DNA from: Apostichopus japonicus
Lineage: Eukaryota > Echinodermata > Holothuroidea > Aspidochirotida > Stichopodidae
Length of the DNA stretch: 64,000 nt
Direction of reading: 5' to 3'
NCBI RefSeq assembly: GCF_037975245.1
Contig: NC_092580.1
Span: 31,242,001 to 31,306,000, forward strand
A program made the position numbers and the translations under genes. A model generated the notes under the pieces. The model ran no database searches and was not told the DNA's origin. It was given only the letters and a program-made list of their open reading frames with translations. Shown piece by piece: positions 22,521 through 35,609 of this stretch. Position 1 is the stretch's first letter. Every line of letters starts with the position of its first letter.

Positions 22521-22890
22521 ATCCCACTGCTGATACAAAGGATGCTAGAACAGCAAAACTTACTGAAAGACTTGGCAATGAATGTCAATAATGACAAGAT
22601 AGTTATAATCTTGGGATGTTCAATCCCACGACTGGTACCATGGATGCTAGAACAGCACAATTTACTAAAAGACTTGGTAATAAATGTCAATAATGGCAAG
22701 ATAGTTATAATCTTGGGATGTTCACTCCCACTGCTGATACAATGGATGCTAGAACAGCATAATTTACTGAAAGACTTGGTAATAAATGTCAATAATGGCA
22801 AGATAGTTATAATCTTGGGATGTTCAATCCCACTGCTGATACAATGGATGCTAGAACAGCACAATTTACTGAAAGACTTGGCGCTGCTAC
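22521..22890. repeat. 102-bp tandem repeat, about 3.6 copies
   Basis: Unit starts TCCCACTGCTGATACAATGG and contains ATGCTAGAACAGCA, TTACTGAAAGACTTGG and ATAGTTATAATCTTGGGATG. Copies begin at 22521, 22623, 22725 and 22827, exactly 102 bp apart. Isolated copies of the TCCCACTGCTGA word lie upstream at about 22301 and 22420. Because 102 is a multiple of three, open frames run through the array on both strands (plus 22542-22919, minus 22484-22903) with a 34-residue period. No protein family is recognised, so I treat it as a satellite fragment. Confidence 0.9.
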
Positions 22891-24335
22891 TGGCATTTAT
22901 CAATAATATGTATACTTAGCATCATACAGATCGTAAAAGTATACTCGAAGTGTGAAAGACAATGTTACCGCATAAAATTCAATATTCCAGTTTAAGCTGC
23001 AGTTCTTGACTGCCTTTGGGGAAATTCACGACAAGTGAGCGATCCCACGATAGATTTATTGTCATTCATAGAGTGAATGATTATAAAGAAGTGCACTGTG
23101 GGAGAATAGGTTATGTCCTCTCCATAAACTTGCCTAACACACTGGGGAAGGGATGGGAGGGGGGAGAAGAGAGGGAAGTATAAAAGATGTAGTTAATCTG
23201 GCTGCCTCTTTATAAAATGCATATATAGCTATGCAATAGAACCCTTAAAAATGCACATGCACATTTAAGGGGTTGTCAATTCTTGTGGGGCTTGGTTAAT
23301 TAGGATTGTATAGGGATGGGGCCGGTTATAGTAGTCTCTGTCATCACAAAAATGTACAAAGAAATTTGGGCTATTATTTGACTATATGCTATAGACGCTA
23401 CATTTTGGGATACACCCAGCTGCATTAATTTTTGAAATGGATGAAAGCTAGAGAGAACTTTAACTTGAAAGATGAGAGAGAGAGAGATAAAGTCTAAGTT
23501 ATATTAACCGCGAGAGTGAATGAATGACTTCACACATGCCACATGGAGTGATGGATACAGGCCAACCTTTTAAATGATAAATGCTCGAATACCTGTAGTC
23601 TTGCTTCGTCTTTTATAGACTTGAAAGACGGAGGTGATATAGTTTAGAAATGTTTAACCAACGATAGCTTATAAGAAAAAAAGGATAAAACCGTGGGAAG
23701 ACACCCCAGATAGGACTCATATAATTTAATCCCCAAAGGCTTTCTAGAGAGCTCTTCTGTCAAATCTTATTTGGCCATCACATTTTTCCCCCCCTAAAAG
23801 AAAGTTTCATTATCTCTAAACGGGATCTGCCGAAGGAGATATTGGATAATTTATACGATTAAATGTCAAGGTCGTGACGACCAAATTGACTTAAAATTGG
23901 TTTCTTCTTAAAATTATATTTTACAATATCAAAGAAGTATGTATTACCATGTTTCATGTTTGATAATCATAAATACCAGAAAAAAGTGCATCAAAAAACC
24001 ACACATGGAAATCATTTCATGAGGAGACCAAGAAGTATATCTCTTTCAATCAGCCAGTCCACGATTGGAATTCCCAAGGAACATAGGCAAACATTGTCTG
24101 GTGCCTTGAGATATTTTCAATACAGTCAGTCAGTCAGACTTCCTGAGCTCTCCTAGAGGCTCTAGCCACGAACAAAGGCAATGACAGACGCGCGATCTGG
24201 TCCTAGTCCTTTTCAGAATTTACATAAAGAGCCAAACATTCGTCTTTCAGCTCAAACACCAAAAGTTTCTTCGTTTCATTTTCGATCTAGATGTACCAAG
24301 GTCTGAGTCAGAGATCTACACCTCAGACTAAACAA

Positions 24336-24487
24336 CAGGGATGAGCCTGGGGTAAAAAAAAATCTCGGAACTTGCGGTATAGGCTCCATTTTGTGTATGC
24401 TACAGTGTGTTAGGATAATAGCTTTTGTCCCGAGGTAGAAAAGAAATCACAGATATTCCGCGAATTTGCGGAAAAGGCTCATGCCTG
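24336..24487. mobile_element. Short inverted-repeat element, copy 1
   Basis: The 152-bp element starts CAGGGATGAGCC and ends GGCTCATGCCTG, which are inverted copies with one mismatch. It is flanked by a perfect 6-bp direct repeat AAACAA (24330-24335 and 24488-24493). A second copy with a different duplication lies at 35449. There is no coding capacity. The CAGG ends resemble hAT-type non-autonomous elements, but hATs usually duplicate 8 bp, so the superfamily is left open. Confidence 0.88.
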
Positions 24488-24635
24488 AAACAAGTGTTAC
24501 TGAAGTCTTGATTCACAAGAGATATATGCTTGCTTTAAACAAACATTTCAGACACAAACGTTCAGCCATAAACTTCTCTTATTGTTCTGACGGAGCGCAC
24601 AAATGTTAATTTCAATGTCCCCCTGGATTCACACA

Positions 24636-24660
24636 CTTTCTTTCTCTCTCTCTCTCTCTC
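24636..24660. repeat. (TC)n microsatellite
   Basis: Short CTCTCT run within intron E2-E3, flanked by two copies of AATGTTAATTTC (about 24602 and 24661). Confidence 0.85.
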
Positions 24661-26272
24661 AATGTTAATTTCCCTTCAGACACAATACCCTTCAATACTT
24701 TCTTGCCGATGCAAAGTTATCCACAGACTAGTGGAAACATTACCATCCCCTCCTCATCCTTCCTTCCTTCGTTCCTTTCCCTACCCCCCTGGTCCCAGTC
24801 TCATCCACATGTAGCATTTGGAATCCAACGAGAATAACGGCAAGAGTTCTTACATCATGAATGACTGAGAGGCATTCAATTCAAATTGAAAAGAAATCAT
24901 TTAAAATAATTTCCTCACAAGGAAAGCAGAATATTAAAGAAAGGGGGAAAAACAGAGAATTGATCCTATGAGACACTTCTCCACTCACCCATTAAGTAAT
25001 TCTTAATTCTCTTCATCATAAACAATAGGTTTCTCTCAATTTTCATCAAAATACATCTTCAACTCCCAAAATCCCAACCTAATATTCTTTATACATGAAT
25101 TTGTCATTAGGGAAAACATCATCAACATACTTAAATTCCAACTTGCATATATACACCTGTGTTCAGATTTTCAACATAAAACATGCATTTTATCAACTGG
25201 ATAATTGATTGTGCACAGTCAACTCCAGAGAGTCATGCAACAATAATCTGGAAAGGTTTTTCTACATTTTAGCTTTTCATTATTTAACGATAGGACTGAA
25301 CAAGTCTCAATTCTCTCTACTTGTCAACAATAATGACAAACAAACATGTCAAATGTCAAACAAGGTGTTTCTTTACACTCAACAGGAAATGGAATGGCAA
25401 ATCATCTCACAAGGTTAACTTAAAATGAATATTAATTGCAGTCACATGGCTGACTGGCACACAAGTCTTATTCAATTGATTGGCTTCTATAGCCCCAGAC
25501 TGATTCAGATTAGAGGCAAAGCTCTACTTTAGTTATTGGCTTGTACATAGATTCAGGGGACTGAGAAGGGAAGAAAGGAGAGATGGAGGGGAGAGGGGGA
25601 GGGAGGGGGAGGGAGGACTGGGGAAAAGTTGAAGTGGATTAGGACACAGAACTATACCAATTAATACTTGTTACTTTGCTGGATGGTGCAAACAGAGATG
25701 AACATTAGTAGAATAAAGACAGTGAAAAGACCGATGAAAAATGAGAAGATTTGCGATTTGCAACTAAAAAGGCACTCAAACCCAACCATGATCAATCACT
25801 GGTCTATGTGATACAGATAAAGTTCTGTCATTAACAACCTTCACTAAAGAGCTGATGAATTCTGTTTATTCTGTTTATTATTATTTGCAAGATATATATC
25901 ACATATTTAATGCTCCTTCAAACATAAGACAATAACTTGACAGACATTCCAACTCACACGCATTTGGGGTGTGACACACGCATTTCCAGCCCTTCACACG
26001 CTCACACGCTATGTGCACTTTATCACACGCAATCCACAAACAATCTCCGAAAAACCGTCCTGAAAGATGCTAAGAAGGCTACATACCTCTACAACACAAA
26101 GCAACTTTGAGTACTTACACTTACAAGAGTAGTGCGTTTGCCATGGTGGTGGTGGCAAACGCCGGGTGGGAGAGGTGTTGGTACTAGAGATTGAGAAGTG
26201 CGCTTCAATTTCCGATATAAATGTTCAATTATATTAGCAAGTGAATACTTTCATCGATTCAAGAAAAGTCTT

Positions 26273-26337
26273 TGTTGAGAATTTCATGCTTGTTGAGTTC
26301 AATAATATATATATATATATATGATGAAATTCTCAAT
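26273..26337. repeat. AT-cored inverted repeat
   Basis: TTGAGAATTTCAT and ATGAAATTCTCAA are inverted arms around a (TA)n core, forming a cruciform-prone hairpin. No target duplication was seen, so its origin is unclear. Confidence 0.75.
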
Positions 26338-27933
26338 ATAAAATTACTCAGAGAAACTGAAAAAGAATGCACCATTTTGCATCTAGGCAGTCAAAAATAC
26401 GAAAATATTTCCAAAGTGGAGGGGGACACCCCCTCCCCTTAGACCCCTCCCCTACTGCCGCTGATCACACTCATAAATTTTCCTCACTTGATCAAGTCTC
26501 GTGATGACATCATCAAGTCACATGTGCATAGTAATTGTTTCTTTCTTGTCTTTAATATTGAATAACAATGTTTATATTATGTGTATGGAGATGATGGAGA
26601 TGGGTTTTGTTGCTTAATCTGAAAGAAAGTCAAGGTCATTAACACAAACTAATGATGGCATTGTTTTTAGTGTCAACATTGTTAAGTTTCTATTTTGAAA
26701 ATATGATAATTAGATGCAAGGCTATGGATAAAGGCCTAACTTCGTTCCATCATCCATGTTGCATATTTCAGGTACCATTCATGAGAATAAGTATGTAAAT
26801 ATTACTTGCTTTAAATACCACATATCCAAAAGTTTGTTAATTATCACAAGGTATCATCTTATACACAACAAAGTGCTTTTGTATAGTTCGTATATACTGA
26901 ATGGGCACACCTTTCTTTCACAAACTCTATATTCCAGAATGTACAGAATCTCTAGCAAGATTTAATCACCGTTCCACAATTTCCAATGCACCCAAAATTT
27001 ATTTGAAGAGATATCGAATCTACCAAGAATTGACAAACAATTATCACTAAAATCATTTTTAATTGCGGCAGTTGGGAACAAAATGGCATTCCACCCGTGC
27101 ATGTTACAACATCAACACTTAGGCTTAAAAATCACATTGGAAATGCTCATCCGTTGTGATGTATCAAAGGGCAGTAATCTCATAAAAAAAAATTAAAAAA
27201 GTAACCGAGTGTAAATACTGAACAGTTTTCCGTAAAATCAATATCTAGCATTTTCCTGCGATTCAATCAAATTTTCTTTAAACCAGTCCGAATGAAGAAA
27301 GAGAACGAGCTGCCTACAGTCGAGATGAAACCTTGTCAGTTTCCGCCATGTAAGATATAATAAATGCGCAAAATCTCCTCGTCTGATGAAACTGGAACAT
27401 GAAGGACAACCCCAGGGTAATTTATATTTACACCATCTTCCACTAAGTAGGTTACAGCTCTCTGGGGTATAAATGTCTCCGATTGACACAAGCAAATACC
27501 ATAATCAAATCAATTTAGTTGCCCGCTCATGTAAAACAAGGCGGAAAACAGACAATTGGACATTTAAAACAGACAGTGGAATGAAAATACGGTTTTATAA
27601 CATGGCACTCTCTATTTACCACCTAATGTAATTCTTATTTCTGCTTCAAGTAATACAGGCCATCTATAAGATATGCTTAGAAGAAGTTGTCTATGAAACC
27701 GGTGGAGCTGGACTATATGTAACTTGGCTCTTGACGGTGTATTTAACTCGTCCCTAATTTAAGACCTTCTGTACAATACGAATATAAGCGGGGTAAAAAC
27801 TCAACCTGAGCAGTTTTACACACCTTAAATACATTGGTCATTTCTTAATACATAAATCAATGCCAAATTTAGTCATACTTCTTACAAGTCCTGTGCTACC
27901 TTCCTCGTTAAACCCGCCCCCTTACCTTTATTC

Positions 27934-28016
27934 CCATGGCTGTTTGGATCCCCTTTACCCTCATTCCCCAGGCTGTTTGGATCTCCCTTACCCTCATTCC
28001 CCGGGCGATTTGGATC
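27934..28016. repeat. 33-bp tandem repeat, 2.4 copies
   Basis: Unit GGCTGTTTGGATCCCCTTTA plus CCCTCATTCCCCA occurs about 2.4 times with few changes. It gives a repeated reading frame that I do not consider a gene. Confidence 0.8.
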
Positions 28017-31000
28017 CTATCATATTTCAAGCAAGAGTGCTTTCATTTGAGGAGCCAGATTATAAGGAATTTTTCAAAAGTAAATCAACTGATAGACAAG
28101 AATCAACTATCAATCAAACCTTTACTTTCTTCAAGTGTTTATGTATATATATATGTATATATTTATATGTGTTTGTATATATATATATTTAAGAAATCAG
28201 TATTTTTGCAGATGAACAAATTTTAAATCCTGAAGATATCAATTTTACAGCAGGACTGAAACCTAGTTAAATTTCCCTTCCCACTAGTCATTCTTTCAAG
28301 ATATGAGAAAGCACAAAAAAAAAAAAAGGAAAAAAAAGGAAGAACAAACGTCAGGTGCAAATTGCTTCAGGGAGCGCAGAGCTCTAACATGAATCAACCA
28401 GGGTACCTAATATGGTCGGGGTTGCGTCAATTGACAGACCCTTGTGTTATCAAACATATGGATGTTTTCACCCAAAAGCACAATCAGGGCAGTTCAACTC
28501 GGCCTGGAATGTTTAGAAATAAGTGAGCGAGAGAAATGGTGTGAATAATCAAGAGCAAAAAACAGGGAGGAAGAAAAGAAGGATTGTGGATAATTTTAAA
28601 ATTCTGAATGTCAGGGCTTTTCAACGGCCACAATTTACTGTAAATGATGTCTATCGCGACTTGAATGGCTGATGCAAGTCACAGCAATCATGTGACATTA
28701 TTGCAGTTATACAATGATTTCCATGTTGCAAAATATACAACACTAAGAAAATCTTAGCATTATAAAAAAAAAACTTGATTTTATAGTATCAGCCCTGATT
28801 CTTATATGCAAATTAGGATACGCAAGAGAAAAAGTAATGTTTAGGAGATCCTGATCTCACCAACATAGTGAAAGTTTTTCAATTCAGGTCTCTGCCTGCT
28901 ACTAACTAATAACCCTCACTCTAAAATGTGTACTGTAACTGCAGATTTAATTCTTGCAGGAAGAAACTGGACATTACATTCCATGAACAGGAGATAATTT
29001 ACGCGTGACCGCATCGCAAAATGCTAGACAAAATGGGTCATTTTATCGTAAAGTACAAGAAAAGTACAAAAGCTGCAGTAACTCTTAAAAAAAACAAGAA
29101 TAACATCATTTCATCACAGACAGAGCTACAACAGCTAAAATGTGAACCACCAAATCACTCCCAGAATCTACAGATTTTTAATGTATGATCCACATCCCTT
29201 CCGAATGAGAGAAAACTTTATGAAGTGTGTAAGGCACTGGTGGTAGCCATTTTATTGGCAAGTCTCAACTTATTATGTCAATTATTGACATTTTATCTCT
29301 TCCACACATCTTTGAAGTTTACCTCAAAGGTATTTACGATGATAACAATTGTAATTTCTCTCTCAAAATGAGCATTCTCTATCACTTTAAGGTGAAATCT
29401 AACCTCCATTTCTTTCATCCTGAGCATATATCAAATACCCTGCAAGTACATATCTACCTTCCAGGTCAGTCCCAGTGATGACAAAATCACACCATAAATT
29501 ATTCCTACCGTTGAGGTAATTAAAACTGCTCTTTTTCAATTATAAATCACTCACAGCTTCAAATGATGAAATGAAGTCAACATATCAATATGGAATTAGA
29601 ATTACTTACATATACTGGTAACATATTTAATCTTGCTCAGTCATATATATGTCATTAATGCATATAAAGATCATTTTATCACTTGTCTTTCACTGAGACC
29701 AAAGTCTGTTCTCTTAATTTTACAGACAGAAACGTCAATTCTTTTCTACCTTAATTCCTTTTAACAAAAAGTAAGAGGAATGCAAAGAGAGTAAAACCAG
29801 AATTTTCTCCCAAAGAAATGGACTTTGATTCACAGGTTTTTTTTCTGGTGTCTTCATACTTAATAAGTAAAATTCACACTCGAATCTCTAAGCCATAAAT
29901 CCCCCTCCTCATCTATCTGACCTTTGCTCATAACGCAGAGTATATTAATTGCATCCAAACTTCATTACACGCTACAGTACACAGCTCCCTGTGATGTGCG
30001 TATAGAGCTAACACAGGCTTACATGATCATTACACGGCTATCCAGAGCACCGCTAGGAGAGATTTAGCGTTAAGACAATAGCCTAATTAATATGTATAGC
30101 TACGCATTAAAGCTCACACGTGCATCATCGGCAGTTTACATACACATGCAGTGTGCCAGAGATTTTAATTACTCTCTTATAAAAGACACAGGAGGCTGAG
30201 TGTATGACGTCATAACACTTGAACAGTTTGCGTCTTTCGTCCAGGTACCAGGCATTCTAATTTTAGTCTGTGTGCTTGCGCGGTGTAAATATAGAATTGA
30301 ATGACTGTTTATAGCTTTGATGGCTAAAATATCGCACACACTTATAAGAGAACGTCCAAGTTTTCGATGGGAAAGAGAATGAGTATAGAAGGTTCAGACT
30401 GTTGTCTGGTAATACCTCAAGGGGCAATTACCAAAAATCTTATCTCTCTATGTTATTATTATTATTAGTAACATTTGACTAGGAGATCCATAAATGTCCA
30501 ACTTCTGAGACAAACAAATACAGCAGTTTCTGATGACAAGCAGATAACACTGTGAGAGCAAGATTGATTGAAAATAGAATGAAAGGATATTAAAAGAAAT
30601 TAGGGAAGAGATAATCACAAATGGGAAAAACTAAAGGACTTTAATTTACACACAATGGCTGATAACAAAATCCAAGAGTAGGTTGAAAACAGACTTAAAA
30701 GCAGACAGAAAAATCATAAAATCCACCAAAGCAAACATTGACACCAAAGACATTGTTTTATGGGATCTGGCTTTTTGTAAAAAAAAAAATTAAAAAAAAA
30801 ATTATTTCAATATAGGATTTAAAAGTTTGGGAGAATAATCAAACATTATTTGAAATTCTTAACCAAATAGGTATATATATATATATAAAGGAATAAGAGT
30901 AAATTTCAATGAGGAGAAGATGGCAACTAGGGTTCCCACAGGTTACGACATGTGCAAATACAGCGGATGTACTTGCAGCTATAAACTATATTCAAAACCA

Positions 31001-32142
31001 AGCAGGACTTAAAAGAGTGAAATGAACATACAATTTGCATCCTCTTAAAGACGCTACAGGTCGTGTGAGATATTCCACAACCCTACAGCAGTGAACCGAT
31101 GACGAGAACTTCACAAGAACTGAAGATTAGGGCGCATTTTCAAGGAGACGAATAAATTTTACCTTTGGGACGTCATACGCATATCTAATGAGGCACCAAA
31201 TTTATAGTTATGCGAAAGAAGGTGCCGTTGGGATTGCACGAATATCAATAAAAACAAAAGGAGGCTTTAAGAAATGTCGGCGGATTGATCCATAACCGGG
31301 TGAAGATGAGCCATTTAGAATCAAATCGTGGGACGCCAAAGTTTGAACCTGCAGGTACTCCGCAGGGGTTTTCCTTTTTAATTAACACACATTTAGCTGA
31401 AAATGTTGATAAATGAAAAGAAAATGCCAACAACTAATATTGTTAATGACAGTATATATCCCACAGTCATGAGTTATTCAAATGTGTAGTAATACACAAC
31501 AGTACATCTATGAATTTCATTTAAATTTTGCACATTTTCATCGACAAGTTTTCATATTTCCATACCACTTTCTATGCGAAAAGAAACAATTGTACTAGAA
31601 AATGCCTTCCTCCAATGAGCAACCAAGCAATCTCCTAATTACAGAGGGCCAGGTTAAGAAAATACTGCCATCCATTTAAAGCAAACGCAGGAGCGAAAAA
31701 TTGAGGACGAAAGAAAAGTCGTTTCTGAATAATTTCGAGACAGCTGTGTCTAATCACCGAGTAATTACTCATCCAATTAAACATTTAGGACACCTAAACA
31801 TTAATTTCTGTTTTCTCATCCCAAAGTAACACTTGCCAGAGATGATTGGCTTAGTGATTCCTTGCCACCTTCTGTATGAGAATATTTCATTCCATAGTAT
31901 TAACATAGCACAAAACAACAATGTTCAAATTATACTGACTTCAAGAGATCAGCAAGATTCATTTACATATCAAGTGTAGAGTTCATTAATGGTTAAACAT
32001 ACTGTGTACATGTAGCAGTTTTACAATGTATTTACAATGTTTGGAGATTTTGACTTCTAAGCCCTCAAACGAGACATCTGTAGCCTGCATGATATGGAAC
32101 CTATACTAACTAGGATGGATCCACACACCAAGCATCAAGACA

Positions 32143-32770
32143 ATCCTAGGTTTTTTTTTTTTTTGTTTTTTTTTTTTTGTTGTTGTTGTTGCATGTATCA
32201 TGTTAACAAGGTTTCCAAGCACATCATGACCATTAATCAACCTTGACTTTCCAACTCCACAAAAAAAAAGAGTTTTCATTCTTGCTAAAGTTATATATAA
32301 TAGCATCTTCAGACTTTGATCACTGTTGACCTGAAAGCTAGACCATTGACCTAACAAACAAAACATGAAGGGCTTCTTCTTCTGCTTAGGAAGGTGGATG
32401 TGCATACCAAGTATGAAGCTCATGACTGCTTGACATTTACAGATACCATGAATTTGACCTATGGTGACCTCAAATGACCTTTCACCTTCATCTCAATTTC
32501 TCAATAGATTTCTTGTGCTCATCAATGTTAAGCTACATACCAAGTAAGAAAGATCAGCCAAGATGCAGTTTATGAGTTATGATGTTTACACATTTTAAAG
32601 ACTTCAACCTCTGTTGACCTCTGTTGACCTTCGAACCATCCTCAATTTTAACATGTTCTTGTACTCATTAATTGGGATCTGCAAACCATGAATGAACTTT
32701 TACTAAGCTGTATATTTTTTACTCTTATATTTTTTCGACAAGGTACATGTCTAACAAACCTATAGGTACA
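32143..32770 (-). repeat. Degenerate retroposon-like repeat with A-rich tail and TGACCT arrays
   Basis: On the minus strand this block ends in a (CAA)n and poly(A)-like tail (plus-strand T/TTG run 32151-32190), as SINE-like retroposons do. Inside are degenerate repeats of an ATACCAAGTATGAAG-type sequence (about 32404, 32536, 32686). There are also two clusters of TGACCT spaced by four bases (32455-32480 and 32605-32630). I cannot assign a family, and the 5' boundary is uncertain. Confidence 0.5.
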
Positions 32771-35448
32771 TATAGGCCATCACCATCCTTTCTTGGCAAG
32801 GATCAAACCGGGATCCTTTTCTCTTTTAAACTTGCTGTTCTTGATTTTAAATGTCAATGAAATCTGTACATGACGATGGTAAGAAAAGATTTCAGCAACT
32901 TTTCTAAGTAACCAATTACTGTTCAACCACTTATTTCTAGACTACCTCGCCTCTGGCACTTAAAAATACCACAAGATAATGAGTTCCCGAAAGAATTTAG
33001 CAGCTTCTGTTGTCATTTCCATAATCATTTCACGACCCATGTGCAGAATAACGCCAAAGCAACAAAAGCTAAAAGCAGTTCTTTGAAATTTTCGAATGAC
33101 TCTCGCTTGAATAGATCAGTCTCTACATGTCTAAGGGTACCACTCTTAATATTTGTAATTTGATGATAAAATGAATAGCCGTCCTAACAACTCCGGACAG
33201 AGCGCAACGGCAGGAAGGAGACGTGACGTCAATTTACATTCTCGGTAAAAGTCGTAAACGCCTTAAACAGAAAAAAGAGAGACCGTGAGACATCAACATG
33301 TATGCAACTTGAAACTGAGAACGTTTGGATTCTTCTTTCCTGAGTAAAAACACCTCAAAAGGATGACTACGGGTAAGAAGAGCCAAATTAAGTGTCTCGA
33401 AAATTACGCAAGGAGGAGAGGACGACACCTTGCGAACTAATGTTTTCTCTATCAGACTTGAACACTCAGAGGGTGTACGGTTTCAATGACACATCCATGT
33501 CAGAGATCTTGTATGTGGTGATATATAGTGAACTGAACATGTGATTAACGGCCTGAATGATCATGCAAAAGATGCACAGATGAAGAAAGAAAGAAAGGTT
33601 AAAAGAGCTACATGTACTGAAAAAACTTGATACATGATGTTGTAAAATCTTGACATAAATTTCAGAACTTGAAAGAAAAAATGAAATTTGTTTCCAATAC
33701 AGTTCTGAAAGATCAACATTCATTGGTCAATGGTATTCATGGTAATAATCATGCGGTAACTTTATTTTCATGTGTATTCACACAAATTGGGAAAAAGCTG
33801 ACAGTATCTGAAGCCAATTGACGATACCGTTTCGGCCGGTTATGAATATAAATATCCGACAAACATCTAAGACACTTATCTTGCTTCGTGTTGACATTTT
33901 CACCAAGCCCCTAAACATCTAAATCCCAATATGCACATAATTATCTATGCCATTATTCTTCCTATTTTGTTTTCTTAGGCGTATTTGCAATTCTGCGAGT
34001 ATGGCAGTGAGCAACCTTCAATTTTAACCTACTTACATATCAGACCATCTTTTATCAAATGAGGTCAAACAGTGTGCACCGTTCTCTAATAGACATTTTG
34101 CTCTGTTGGCCTCCTGGGGTTCTACTTGTGCTCAATATTAAAGGCACCATTTATGAGCTAGGCTTTCAATGTAATTCGATGTACTGTAAAAACCCTCGTA
34201 GTGACATTAAAACAATTTTATGAAGCTTAATTTATATGTCTCATTTTCTTGTCTATGATAGTTTACTTATCATACAATTGGAAATCAAAGAGACTTTTCC
34301 TGCAGTTTGCAAGAAGAATAAAAATGCAAGAGGTCTATTATTACTGAGCTGCCAAGAACACCATTATTTTCTCTGATTTCCTCAGAAGAAACTTAATCTT
34401 AAAATCAGGGGTAATCAAATATTGGCAGAGAAGACCTGGAAATGGTCCTAGTGTGATAATTGAGAATAAAGGCAAATGCAATAACTTTGTAATGATAGCA
34501 AGAAGCAAAGCATTTTTTTTTTTTGTAGGTATATGAGCCATTTTTGAAGTACATGTCCTTAGTTGATAAAAAAAGGAGAAATTTTGAGTCTTTTGAAGTT
34601 GTCTAATTTGAAAGCAGTAGTTAATCTGCTAGTTACAGTTTACAAGTCAAACTTAGAATTTGGTTTTAAAATTCTGCAACCTGTTTTTTTATTGGGGGGG
34701 GGAGGAGGATTCTATTTTCGTTTCTTGTTGCAATTGAGATGTGTTAGAAGCAAATTAATAATTCTTACAAAAGGAAGGTAGTGACAGGCAAAAAAAACTT
34801 AAAAAACCTATGAAATTGAAAAGAACTAACGTAAGTTAAGAAACCTATAGAAAAGAGGGAAAAAATGTCTCTGGAGGTCTTATTCATGCATTATTATGTA
34901 TCCACATATTTCACTAACCAGCTCAAATTTGCTTTATTGAAGTTTCTCTGAAACCTCCTCCCCTGCAAGTATTTTACACAAGATCTGCTTTGTGAAAACA
35001 CACTTGCAAGAGATATTAACGGCTGGCCACATAAAAAGAGGGCATAGAACTGCCACACTAATGACAACAAGTATATTATGTAATTTTCATGGTCTGAGCT
35101 TCTGAGCTTCATACACAAATGAACACCATCAGCATGTGCAGTCCGGTTTGAGTTTACAGAGGAGATGATTACATTCTCTGCGTCTTTGCACGACCAGTGT
35201 ACAGGAAGTGATATGACATACACAGTCTTGCAGCGGGCTAATGGCACTTAAAGTTTGCCTTAGGTTTTTTGGTCATAAAGCTGAGGAGGAAGGAAAACAT
35301 TTTCCACTCTGTTTGTCATTCTTTATCTAATCTTTTTTATCTCTTCTGAAGAAAAGATTATAAACATCTACTGTAGGCATAAGGAAGCTAACAGGTATCC
35401 CCCCTCTCTCCCTTCCTTTGTTCATGTTTTCAGGTAAACAGCTGTACA

Positions 35449-35609
35449 CAGGGATGAGCCTGGGGTAAAAAATGCATGGAACTTTGCAAAAATTGCGGTA
35501 TAGGCTCCAGTTTGTGTATGATACAGTGTGTTAGGATAATAGTTTTTGTCCCCGAGGTAGAAAAGAAATCATGGATATTCCGCGGATTTGCGGAAAAAGC
35601 TCATGCCTG
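35449..35609. mobile_element. Short inverted-repeat element, copy 2
   Basis: This 161-bp element shares ends (CAGGGATGAGCC and GCTCATGCCTG) and nearly the whole body with the copy at 24336, including GGTATAGGCTCCA, ACAGTGTGTTAGGATAATAG and GAGGTAGAAAAGAAATCA. It differs by small indels near the left end. Its own perfect 6-bp duplication TGTACA (35443-35448 and 35610-35615) differs from that of copy 1, showing an independent insertion. Confidence 0.88.

Noticed and set aside
22542-22919. 34-residue-period protein
   Set aside because: A 102-bp tandem unit forces long frames on both strands; no family match, so annotated as repeat only.
27238-27495. 85-codon minus-strand open frame
   Set aside because: Composition looks protein-like but no domain or splice support is visible.
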